Assembly (NCBI GenBank): GCA_016649475.1
Contig: JAENXP010000112.1
Location: forward strand, 1-7,021
Length of the DNA: 7,021 nucleotides
From: Burkholderiales bacterium
Lineage (GTDB): Bacteria; Pseudomonadota; Gammaproteobacteria; Burkholderiales; SG8-39
Direction of reading: 5' to 3'
A program made the translations under genes and the position numbers. Positions 1-5,778 of the stretch are shown piece after piece. Below the pieces are notes generated by a model. It was not told where the DNA came from and searched no databases. It saw nothing but the letters and a program-made list of their open reading frames with translations. Position 1 is the stretch's first letter. Each line of letters begins with the position of its first letter.

Positions 1-629
1 AGGTCGTCGTAATCGAGCGCCTGGTTGTCGAGCTTTTTTTCGACGTAGGCGCGATACAGGCCGGTCAGCTCGTCTTCCCACTCGGTGCACCACGGAAACA
101 CGTGCGCCAGCGTCTCGGCCAGCGGCCGCTGCGTATTCACCCGGTGCGAATAGATCGCGAGGCAGGTGTCCTTGCGCGGGAAACGCTTCTGCGCCTTGGT
201 CAGGCCCCGTTCGTGGCGCACCACGTCCATGAGGTCGGCCGCATCGCCGCGATCGAGCACGCTGAAATTCGCATCGAGCCCGACCCGCGCGGCGTAGCGC
301 CGGATCAGGCGGTTGGCGATCGAGTGAAATGTGCCCGACCAGGGCAGCTTCACTTCCTCGCGCGTTTCGCCGACTATGCGCTGCGCCCGGCGCGTCATTT
401 CCGCCGCGGCGCGGCGCGTGAACGTGAGCAGCAGGATGCGCTGCGGATTCACGCCTTCCTGCACCAGATGGGCCACACGGTGGGCGAGCGTGTTGGTCTT
501 GCCGGTGCCGGCGCCGGCGACGATCAACAGCGGGCCGGCGCGAAAGGACTTGCCGTCCGCACGCTCGCCGTAGCGGGCGGCGGCGCGCTGCGCCGGGTTC
601 AGGGTGTCGAGAGTGGAGACACTTGCCAT
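1..629 (-). CDS. UvrD/Rep-family ATP-dependent DNA helicase, N-terminal part (runs off window)
   Basis: This is a superfamily 1A DNA helicase that translocates 3'-5' on DNA using ATP; only the first 209 codons are present. In order it shows a Q-motif (LNPAQ, residues 10-14), Walker A GAGTGKT (39-45), motif Ia LLLTFTRRAAAEM (66-78) and motif Ib GTFHS (99-103). It ends in ALDYDDL, which in this family lies in the 1B-1A stretch before the Walker B motif. A short insert (about residues 19-32, RYGERADGKSFRAG) sits between the Q-motif and Walker A, where E. coli UvrD is tighter, so it is probably a UvrD-like paralogue and not UvrD itself. The ATG at 629 is the only credible start: upstream in frame I find no ATG, GTG or TTG before the promoter, and the next Met (78) lies beyond Walker A. 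No Shine-Dalgarno sequence precedes it. A LexA-type box lies 19-38 nt upstream, suggesting SOS induction. Family call is sure; the exact subfamily and substrate are not. Confidence 0.95.
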   Translation of the reverse strand, partial: MASVSTLDTLNPAQRAAARYGERADGKSFRAGPLLIVAGAGTGKTNTLAHRVAHLVQEGVNPQRILLLTFTRRAAAEMTRRAQRIVGETREEVKLPWSGTFHSIANRLIRRYAARVGLDANFSVLDRGDAADLMDVVRHERGLTKAQKRFPRKDTCLAIYSHRVNTQRPLAETLAHVFPWCTEWEDELTGLYRAYVEKKLDNQALDYDD

Positions 630-635
630 GCGGCA

Positions 636-664
636 ACTATAATGGATAGCTGTATGTTTATCCA
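636..664 (-). promoter_or_regulatory. Predicted sigma70 promoter of the helicase gene
   Basis: On the minus strand, TGGATA (664-659, 4/6 match to TTGACA) is separated by 17 nt from TATAGT (641-636, 5/6 match to TATAAT). The start point would fall around 627-631, on or next to the ATG at 629, so the mRNA may be leaderless. The -35 and most of the spacer lie inside the SOS box. An alternative -10 (CATTAT, 645-640) would leave only a few nucleotides of leader. Confidence 0.55.
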
Positions 665-667
665 GTA
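648..667 (-). promoter_or_regulatory. LexA-binding site (SOS box) for the helicase gene
   Basis: The minus strand reads TACTGGATAAACATACAGCT, with the invariant CTG-N10-CAG half-sites. It matches 15 of 20 positions of the E. coli consensus TACTG(TA)5CAGTA, and the core between the half-sites is A/T-rich in an otherwise very GC-rich region. It overlaps the -35 element and spacer of the predicted helicase promoter, where LexA would block RNA polymerase. E. coli uvrD is a known LexA target, so box and gene make sense together. LexA binding itself is inferred. Confidence 0.82.
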
Positions 668-696
668 GCGTCGATGCGCCCGGAAGACCGCGGTGT

Positions 697-2391
697 CTAC
701 CAACCGCCGCCGCCGCCCCCGCCGCCGCCACCGCCCGACGATCCGCCGCCGCTACTGCCGCCGGAGGAACCCGAACTGCTGCCCGGGGGCGTCGAGGACG
801 CGCTGATGGCGCCGCCGAAGCTGGAGAACGAATCGGTCAGGCCACCGACGTCGCCGCCGATCGTATCGTTGTCCGAATGGTAGTAGGACGCGACCGCCTG
901 TGCCACGGCGGCGGCACCCAGCGCGGACGCGAAGGTATTAGCCCAGGTTTTCTCTACTTCCAGCGCGAGTGCGTAGGGCAGGAATTTCGCGAACTCCTCC
1001 GGCGTGCGCGGCGGCAGCTTCAGCCGTGCGAGATCGTCCTTCTCGGCGATGCTGAGGTACTGGCGCAGGCCCTCGACCTCGTCCTGCAGCCTGCGCCCCT
1101 CGGCAGTATAGGCGGGCAGCAGGCCCGAAAAAACGAGGAGTATGACCGCCATGGCAATGCCGCCCGCGATGAGGACCGTCGTCGCGGCGTCGAGGAAAAA
1201 CATCACGGCCAAGGTGCAAAACACGATCAACACGCCGGAAAGGAATGAGCCCTGGTTGCGCGAAAACAGCTTTTCGCCGTAGTAGGCTGCCAGCGACTTA
1301 CCCAGATCGTCGCGCGCTTTTTTCACCCAGGGATTGTAGCTGGCACCGATCGCGATACCGCCGAGTTCCTGCGTGGGCAACAGATCCGCGAGCGCCTTTT
1401 CTCCCGGCAGCCACTGCACCTCTTGCCCGGTGCGCGCGATCTTGTAGGCGACGCCGGTCTGGTGGATCCTGAGATAGCCGCGCTGACCGAGCCCGAGCAG
1501 GGCCGCAGCGAAACAGCGGTCGTCGCATTGCATGCGATCGAGATAGCGCGTGCCCGCGGGACCGAGTCCCTCAGGCGCTTCGTAGCGCGGAAACACGGGG
1601 CCCTTGCGCGGATCGCGCCCCACCAACCACCAGCGCCAATATAGGAAGACCAGCAGCAGCAGCGCGCCGGCGACGCCCGCAGCTTCGCCCTTGTTGTCAT
1701 GCAGCGCGCGGGCCAGCCGGTCCGTCCACGCGGGCGCCGCGACTACGCCCTTGGGAAAGGAGAGCACGATCGTCAGACCCTCGCGCGGCGCCAGAGGCTT
1801 GCTGGTGGCGTACTCGGCACCGCCGTCGCGCAGCGCCACCGTATAAGCGCGGCCCCTGGCGCCGAACCTGCCGGTGTAGGCCTCGGCCTGCAGTTGTGCT
1901 GCAGGGACTGCGCGCGGAAGGCTTAGCTCGGCGGAAACGCTGTCCATCGCGAAGGGCCAGCCGTCGCCGTTGACGTTCCAGTAGAGCTCGTCGTGGTCGT
2001 CGAAGAAGCCGAGCTGATAGCGCGTGCGGTAGCGGATTTCGTAGACGTGCCGGCCGTGGGGCAGCAGTACCGCCGCATTGCCGATTTGCAGGCGCACGCC
2101 GTTATTCCATTTTTTCAGGGTCGACGTTTCCTCATTGCCGTCGCGCGTCACCCCGATCAATTCGAAGGGCACGGTCACACGCCGGCCCAGGCGGTCGCGA
2201 TAGTCCGTTGGAAAATCGCGCAGGATGCCGCGCTTGATCACGCGGCCCTCGACCTGCGCCACTATGGTTTCGGTGACTCTGATTTCGCCCTTTTTGCCGA
2301 TGCTGATGTCGCTGTGAAAGGACAGGATGCGCTCCGTCGCGCCTGCGCCGGCCGAAAGCAGCAGCGCGAGCAGGCATGCGCACCACTTCAC
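697..2391 (-). CDS. DUF2207-family membrane protein with Gly-rich C-terminal tail
   Basis: A 564-aa predicted membrane protein of the DUF2207 family; its molecular function is not established. A signal peptide (1-18, cleavage near AGA-TE) leads an extracytoplasmic beta-rich DUF2207 domain (about 20-215; RGILRDFP at 55-61, ELYWNVNGDGWPF at 135-147). A transmembrane helix spans about 238-256, followed by positive WRWWLVGRDPRKG. A cytoplasmic region (257-380) precedes a TM hairpin (383-400 and 403-424). The C-terminal domain carries LPYALALEVEKTWANTF (471-487), typical of the family. The tail (537-564) is Ser/Gly-rich and ends in 11 glycines and a Trp, placed in the cytoplasm by this topology. 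The GTG start overlaps the TGA of lemA in a GTGA, with a weak AGGTGG ribosome site 4 nt upstream, so translation is probably coupled. LemA-DUF2207 neighbours recur in many bacteria, which suggests a shared role. Family call is firm; function unknown. Confidence 0.9.
   Translation of the reverse strand: MKWCACLLALLLSAGAGATERILSFHSDISIGKKGEIRVTETIVAQVEGRVIKRGILRDFPTDYRDRLGRRVTVPFELIGVTRDGNEETSTLKKWNNGVRLQIGNAAVLLPHGRHVYEIRYRTRYQLGFFDDHDELYWNVNGDGWPFAMDSVSAELSLPRAVPAAQLQAEAYTGRFGARGRAYTVALRDGGAEYATSKPLAPREGLTIVLSFPKGVVAAPAWTDRLARALHDNKGEAAGVAGALLLLVFLYWRWWLVGRDPRKGPVFPRYEAPEGLGPAGTRYLDRMQCDDRCFAAALLGLGQRGYLRIHQTGVAYKIARTGQEVQWLPGEKALADLLPTQELGGIAIGASYNPWVKKARDDLGKSLAAYYGEKLFSRNQGSFLSGVLIVFCTLAVMFFLDAATTVLIAGGIAMAVILLVFSGLLPAYTAEGRRLQDEVEGLRQYLSIAEKDDLARLKLPPRTPEEFAKFLPYALALEVEKTWANTFASALGAAAVAQAVASYYHSDNDTIGGDVGGLTDSFSSFGGAISASSTPPGSSSGSSGGSSGGGSSGGGGGGGGGGGW
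703..735 (-). repeat. GGC-codon run encoding 11 consecutive glycines
   Basis: Eleven consecutive Gly codons (eight GGC, two GGT, one GGG) sit directly before the terminal Trp and the TAG stop of the DUF2207 gene. On the plus strand this is a CCG-type microsatellite. The Ser/Gly-rich stretch extends to about 783. Such near-perfect trinucleotide runs can slip in replication, so tail length may vary between strains. Confidence 0.85.
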
Positions 2392-2939
2392 AGCGCCACC
2401 TGCACCGCAGCGCGGTCCTCGGTCTCGAAGAAGGGCAGCGGCTCGAAACCGAAGGCGCGCGCAACGATCACCTGGGGGAAGGACTCGAGGCGGTTGCGGT
2501 ACTGGTTCACCGCGCCGTTATAGAAGCGGCGCGCGTGCTGCAGCTGGTCCTCGGTGTCGACCAGTTTCGCCGAGAGGTCGCGGAAGTTCGCATCGGCCTT
2601 GAGCTGCGGGTAATTCTCCTGCAGCAGCAGCAATTGCTTGAGTTTCGCGCCGAGCTCGCGCTCCGCGCCGAAGCGCGCCTGTGCAGGCTCCGGGCCGAAG
2701 CCGAGCGCGCTGGCGCGAAGTTCCGTCACCGCGACCAGCGCCGCCTTCTCGTAGCCGGCATAAGCGCGCACCGCCTCGACCAGCTGCGGCACCAGGTCGG
2801 CACGGCGCTTGAGCTGCACGTCGATGTCGGCAAAGCCCTCGCGCGCGAGGTTGCGGTCGGCGACCAGGCGGTTGTAAATCCAGGCGCCCGCGGCGAACAG
2901 CGCAGCCCCCGTGAGCAGGAGCCAGACCGGGAGGCTCAT
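2388..2939 (-). CDS. lemA: LemA family protein
   Basis: A 183-aa LemA-family protein: one N-terminal membrane anchor followed by a long alpha-helical bundle. The hydrophobic anchor covers about residues 3-20 and is followed by the family core: YNRLVADRNLAREGFADIDV (22-41), RRADLVPQLVEAVRAYAGYE (45-64), then ENYPQLKADANFRDLSAKL (108-126) and RRFYNGAVNQYRNRLESFP (137-155), ending in FGFEPLPFF. Length is usual for the family. I chose ATG 2939, although the frame stays open to an ATG at 3011 inside the SDR gene, because the anchor begins right after 2939 and no GTG/TTG lies between. No clear Shine-Dalgarno sequence precedes it; with the SDR stop only 19 nt upstream, translation may rely on coupling. 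Its TGA overlaps the GTG of the DUF2207 gene. LemA proteins are often encoded beside DUF2207 or TPM-domain proteins; biochemical role unknown. Confidence 0.95.
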   Translation of the reverse strand: MSLPVWLLLTGAALFAAGAWIYNRLVADRNLAREGFADIDVQLKRRADLVPQLVEAVRAYAGYEKAALVAVTELRASALGFGPEPAQARFGAERELGAKLKQLLLLQENYPQLKADANFRDLSAKLVDTEDQLQHARRFYNGAVNQYRNRLESFPQVIVARAFGFEPLPFFETEDRAAVQVAL

Positions 2940-2958
2940 CGGATGGCGCGGCCGGGTT

Positions 2959-3705
2959 TCATCTGCCGCCTGCGAGGTCGATGAACGTGCCGGTGGCGTA
3001 GGAGGCCTCATCCGACAGCAGCCACAGGACCGCGCTTGCGACCTCCTCGGGACGCCCGCCGCGTTTCATCGGCACGAATTCCTTGACGCGATCCACCCGG
3101 CCGGGTTCTCCGCCGCTGGCGTGTATGTCCGTATAGATGAAACCGGGGCGCACGGCGTTGACGCGTATGCCCTCGGTGGCGACTTCGCGCGCGAGACCGA
3201 TGGTGAGGGTATCGACTGCGCCCTTGGACGCTGCATAGTCCACGTATTCCCCCGCCGACCCTATGCGCGACGCCGCCGAGGACACGTTGACGATGGCGCC
3301 GCCGCTGCCGCCGTGTTTGGTCGACATGCGCCGCACCGCCTCGCGCGCGCACAGGAAACAACTGGTGACGTTCGCCGTGAAAATCCGGTTCAGGCGCGCC
3401 GCATCCATTTCGTCGACGCGCATCTGCGTCTCCAGTATGCCCGCATTGTTCACCAGCGCGGTGACGGGCCCCAGTTGCCGGTCGACGGTGTCGAACAGCC
3501 TCAGGACCTCGGCCTCTTCGGAGACATCCGCGGCTACGGCGATGGCCTGCCCCCCGGCCGCTTCGATTTCCGCCACGACGGCCTTGGCCGCCGCGTGGTT
3601 CTTCAGATAGTTCACGCACACGGCGTAGCCGCGCGCCGCGGCGAGCCGCGCCGTCGCAGCGCCGATGCCGCGGCTCGCGCCGGTGATCATGATGACCTTT
3701 TTCAT
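2959..3705 (-). CDS. ygfF: SDR family oxidoreductase, YgfF-like
   Basis: A classical short-chain dehydrogenase/reductase of 248 aa, carrying out NAD(P)-dependent oxidation or reduction of an unknown substrate, presumably in the cytoplasm. The cofactor motif TGASRGIG is at 8-15, NNAG at 86-89, the structural Asn at 112 (ANVT), the catalytic Ser at 142/143 (NVSS), and the YxxxK pair is Tyr157/Lys161. The absence of an acid at the end of beta-2 (VCVNYLKN) hints at NADP(H). Several blocks closely resemble my recollection of E. coli YgfF, notably GGSGGAIVNVSS, GEYVDYAASKGA, RPGFIYT, HASGGEPGRVDRVK and the terminal FIDLAGG; YgfF has no firmly established substrate. ATG 3705 is preferred over an in-frame ATG at 3732 because it has AGGGCGGA just upstream and puts the first beta strand at the N-terminus. 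It starts 13 nt after the cupin stop and ends 19 nt before lemA, so it is probably cotranscribed with both. Confidence 0.93.
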   Translation of the reverse strand: MKKVIMITGASRGIGAATARLAAARGYAVCVNYLKNHAAAKAVVAEIEAAGGQAIAVAADVSEEAEVLRLFDTVDRQLGPVTALVNNAGILETQMRVDEMDAARLNRIFTANVTSCFLCAREAVRRMSTKHGGSGGAIVNVSSAASRIGSAGEYVDYAASKGAVDTLTIGLAREVATEGIRVNAVRPGFIYTDIHASGGEPGRVDRVKEFVPMKRGGRPEEVASAVLWLLSDEASYATGTFIDLAGGR

Positions 3706-3718
3706 ATTCCGCCCTGAA

Positions 3719-4084
3719 CTACCGGGCCGCACGGTAAGCGTAAGCGAAATCCACCGGCGGCGTGGTCATCGACATGTAGACGAAAGGCTCTGTGTTGGAA
3801 TTGTCGAAACCATGTACGTCGCCCTCGGCGAAGTGCGCTACCTCTCCCGCCGTGAACCTGCGGGTGGCTCCGTCTGCGAGCAGCAGCGTGCCCGAGCCGC
3901 TGATGGCAACCCAGACCTGTTCAGACGCAGGATGGGAGTGCCTTGGCTGCCCTGCGCCCGGCTGCACCGTGACGCGGGTGATGGTGATGCGCGAGGAACT
4001 CGAATTGTGCGGCGACAGCAACTGCACCGATTCCACCCCCGGATTGGACAAGGTGCGAAACTGCGGCTCGGTAAAGAATTCCAT
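3719..4084 (-). CDS. Single-domain cupin protein
   Basis: A 121-aa small beta-barrel cupin (cupin_2 type). Motif 1 is HSHPASE, with likely metal ligands His49, His51 and Glu55. Motif 2 runs from Gly80 to Asn95 with ligand His91, and matches G(X)5PXG(X)2H(X)3N except that Ala86 replaces the usual Pro. The four metal ligands are intact, so it should bind a divalent metal; whether it is an enzyme (isomerase, dioxygenase) or a small-molecule-binding protein cannot be told. ATG 4084 has a good ribosome site, GAGGTGG, about 5 nt upstream. It is the first gene of the leftward run and its stop lies 13 nt before the SDR start, which suggests cupin and SDR act on related metabolites. The gene diverges from the serine hydrolase across a 129-bp gap. 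Confidence 0.9.
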   Translation of the reverse strand: MEFFTEPQFRTLSNPGVESVQLLSPHNSSSSRITITRVTVQPGAGQPRHSHPASEQVWVAISGSGTLLLADGATRRFTAGEVAHFAEGDVHGFDNSNTEPFVYMSMTTPPVDFAYAYRAAR

Positions 4085-4213
4085 GCGGCCACCTCGCTTG
4101 AACTGATGTTGAGTCGATTGCAGGAATGCAATTTATCACAGGCCGGCGTTCCCGCCTTTGCGCGGTTCGAAGCGCAGACGCTTAAAATAGGCCATGAATT
4201 GGAGCGACTTCAA
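4085..4213. promoter_or_regulatory. Divergent intergenic region between cupin and serine hydrolase genes
   Basis: This 129-bp gap must hold the promoters of both divergent genes unless they are transcribed from elsewhere. Rightward, TAAAAT (4183-4188, 5/6 match to TATAAT) would start RNA near 4195, leaving GGAG (4201-4204) as ribosome site, but no good -35 is spaced correctly. Leftward, TGTGATAAAT (4142-4133 on minus) resembles an extended -10 without a -35. A palindrome sits at 4117-4132. The promoters are guesses. Confidence 0.4.
4117..4132. promoter_or_regulatory. Palindrome ATTGCA-N4-TGCAAT, candidate operator
   Basis: Perfect inverted repeat with 6-bp arms and a 4-nt centre (GGAA on plus), 33 nt upstream of the cupin ATG and 82 nt upstream of the hydrolase ATG. 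Its size and divergent position suit a dimeric regulator controlling one or both genes. No regulator gene is in the window, and the short arms could occur by chance. Confidence 0.35.
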
Positions 4214-4217
4214 ATGA
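4194..4217 (+). other. Possible 7-codon leader ORF overlapping the hydrolase start
   Basis: ATG at 4194 opens a frame reading MNWSDFK and stops at TGA 4215-4217, overlapping the hydrolase ATG as ATGA. The overlap type is typical of translational coupling. However, the hydrolase has its own GGAG inside this mini-ORF, and no clear ribosome site precedes ATG 4194. It may be coincidence. Confidence 0.2.
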
Positions 4218-5284
4218 CATCGACCGCAGGTAGCGCCAGGCTGCAGAAGGCAATTGACTATGCAATAGCGCACGAGACCGGCTGGAGCCGCGACACCGGC
4301 GAGCCCTGGGGCATACATGCTGCGGACCCGGCGCCATGGAACCGCCTGCTCGGTCCGGTATCGCCGCGGGGGCCGGTCTCCGGCGCGATTTTGCAGGGCG
4401 GGAATCTGCTCGCCTCCTGGGGTGAGCCCATGCGCGCCGACCTCACTTTCAGCGTGGCGAAAACCTACCTCGCCCTGCTCGCGGGCGTCGCCTTCGACCG
4501 CGGGCTGTTGCCCGAGGTGGACGAACCCGTATGCGTGCGCCTGTCCGGAATCGGCTTCGACAGCGAGCACAACCGCCGCATCACCTGGGCGCATCTGCTG
4601 CAGCAAACCAGCGAATGGGAGGGCGAGTGTTTCGGGGTCCCGGACCAGGTCGACCGCTATAGAACGCTGCAGTACCAAAGTACGCCGGCCGCGGGCAGGA
4701 AAGGCGATGCTCGGCCACTGCAGGCACCAGGCAGCTACTGGGAATACAACGACGTGCGCATCAACCAGTTGTCTCTGGCGCTGCTGCACTTGTTCGGCCG
4801 CGCGTTGCCGCAGGTGTTCGACACGGAGATCATGCGCCCGCTGGACGCCAGCGGCGACTGGCGCTGGCTGGGCTACGACAATTCCTGGATCGACCTGAAC
4901 GGCAGCCGGGTGCAGTCGGTTCCCGGCGGCAGCCATTGGGGCGGCGGCGTCTCGATCAGCAGCCTGGACCAGGCGCGCATCGGCCAGCTGCTGCTGGACG
5001 AGGGACGGCACCAGGGGCGCCAGCTAATTTCGTCCGCATGGATAGAGCGCATGCGCACGCCCTGCGCGCAGGCGTCGTTCTACGGCTATCTGATCTGGCT
5101 GAATCGGGAACGCGGCGTATTCCCCAGTGCGAGCGCTTCGAGTTTTTTTGCGATCGGAGCCGGCGGCTCGATTACCTGGATCGATCCGGAGCGGCAGATG
5201 GTCGTGGTGGTGCGCTGGATCAACGCCGATTGCGCCGACAATTTCTTTCGCGCAGTAGGCGAGGCCGTCGACGCAGGCGCCTGA
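4214..5284 (+). CDS. Serine hydrolase of the beta-lactamase / esterase (class C-like) family
   Basis: A 356-aa serine hydrolase with the penicillin-binding-protein/class C beta-lactamase fold (PF00144 type). The nucleophile motif SxxK is SVAK (Ser80, Lys83), set in the usual context TFSVAKTYLALL. The second motif, normally YxN, is Tyr178-Asn179-Asp180. The third, normally KTG or HTG, is most likely GAGG (315-318) before the beta strand SITWIDPERQMVVVV. This pattern fits an esterase, peptidase or amide hydrolase better than a true beta-lactamase; the substrate is unknown. There is no signal peptide, so it is predicted cytoplasmic, unlike most beta-lactamases. ATG 4214 is chosen because GGAG lies 9 nt upstream; the frame stays open far upstream, but that part overlaps the cupin gene and does not resemble the family. 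A 7-codon reading frame overlaps the start. It is the only plus-strand gene, divergent from the cupin and convergent with the FMN protein. Confidence 0.9.
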   Translation: MTSTAGSARLQKAIDYAIAHETGWSRDTGEPWGIHAADPAPWNRLLGPVSPRGPVSGAILQGGNLLASWGEPMRADLTFSVAKTYLALLAGVAFDRGLLPEVDEPVCVRLSGIGFDSEHNRRITWAHLLQQTSEWEGECFGVPDQVDRYRTLQYQSTPAAGRKGDARPLQAPGSYWEYNDVRINQLSLALLHLFGRALPQVFDTEIMRPLDASGDWRWLGYDNSWIDLNGSRVQSVPGGSHWGGGVSISSLDQARIGQLLLDEGRHQGRQLISSAWIERMRTPCAQASFYGYLIWLNRERGVFPSASASSFFAIGAGGSITWIDPERQMVVVVRWINADCADNFFRAVGEAVDAGA

Positions 5285-5286
5285 GC

Positions 5287-5766
5287 CTAGGGCCGGCCTT
5301 GCAGAATCTTCACCAGCGATTCGCCCGACAGCGTATGCGCCTGGGCAAATCCGGCGACGAACCGGGCTGACACTGGCCGGATCAGGAATATGGAAAAATC
5401 GGCAAATCCGAACATCTGCTCCGCATCGGGAAAGCGCGCCAAATAGGCCGAGCTGAATTCGGCCAGACGCGCAGCGTCGGCAGCCAACTGCTCCGCCAGC
5501 CCCTGCGCTGAAACCCGCATCAGGCCCAGCGCCGATTTTCCACCGCCCTCGGCCTCGGCCACCAGCAGGCTCACGCGTGCATCGGCAAGCATGTCCCTGG
5601 TATGCGCCGCGAGCGTGCTCACATGCACGATGAAGCCGGAGCCATCGGCAGGAATCGCGTACGGAACCATGGAGACTTGAGGCGCGGCCGCGCGCAGCGT
5701 GCCCAGGGCGGCGGTGGTGCGCGCGCGCAGCAGCTGACCCAGTTGAACGCTCAGTTCTGCATTCAT
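5287..5766 (-). CDS. Pyridoxamine 5'-phosphate oxidase-like FMN-binding protein (COG0748/HugZ-like)
   Basis: A 159-aa protein with the FMN-binding split-barrel fold. The N-terminal half shows the typical succession of strands, TAALGTL (18-24), VSMVPYAIPADG (31-42) and FIVHVS (45-50), then LAAHTRDMLADARVSLLV (52-69), a family hallmark near the FMN phosphate site. The C-terminal block FADFSIFLIRPVSARFVAGF (121-140) resembles COG0748 heme-utilisation/HugZ-like proteins. It is shorter than the full-length HugZ haem oxygenase (about 250 aa), so haem breakdown should not be assumed. ATG 5766 follows a GGCGG ribosome site and lies 12 nt after the acyl-CoA dehydrogenase stop, so the two are almost certainly cotranscribed. 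Its TAG lies 2 nt from the stop of the convergent hydrolase gene. Fold is confident; substrate unknown. Confidence 0.88.
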   Translation of the reverse strand: MNAELSVQLGQLLRARTTAALGTLRAAAPQVSMVPYAIPADGSGFIVHVSTLAAHTRDMLADARVSLLVAEAEGGGKSALGLMRVSAQGLAEQLAADAARLAEFSSAYLARFPDAEQMFGFADFSIFLIRPVSARFVAGFAQAHTLSGESLVKILQGRP

Positions 5767-5778
5767 CGGACCGCCAAG

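Noticed and set aside
638..643. Perfect TATAAT on the plus strand
   Set aside because: The correctly spaced upstream hexamer does not resemble a -35, and no plus-strand gene follows for more than 3 kb. It is read instead as the AT-rich minus-strand helicase promoter.
674..883. Plus-strand frame encoding a poly-proline peptide
   Set aside because: It is the antisense image of the Gly-rich tail of the DUF2207 gene, which has clear family support.
4132..4142. CRP-like half-site (TGTGA on the minus strand)
   Set aside because: The second half-site TCACA is missing at the right spacing, so it is not a credible CRP site.
3665..4213. N-terminal extension of the hydrolase frame
   Set aside because: It overlaps the cupin gene entirely, has low-complexity Arg-rich translation, and a better start with GGAG exists at 4214.
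4136..5011. Long minus-strand open frame (291 codons) antisense to the serine hydrolase
   Set aside because: Its translation shows no recognisable domain. The opposite frame carries the SxxK motif and family structure, and long shadow frames are expected at this GC content.
5286..5291. CCTAGG palindrome between the convergent genes as a terminator
   Set aside because: Six bases without loop or T-run cannot form an intrinsic terminator.
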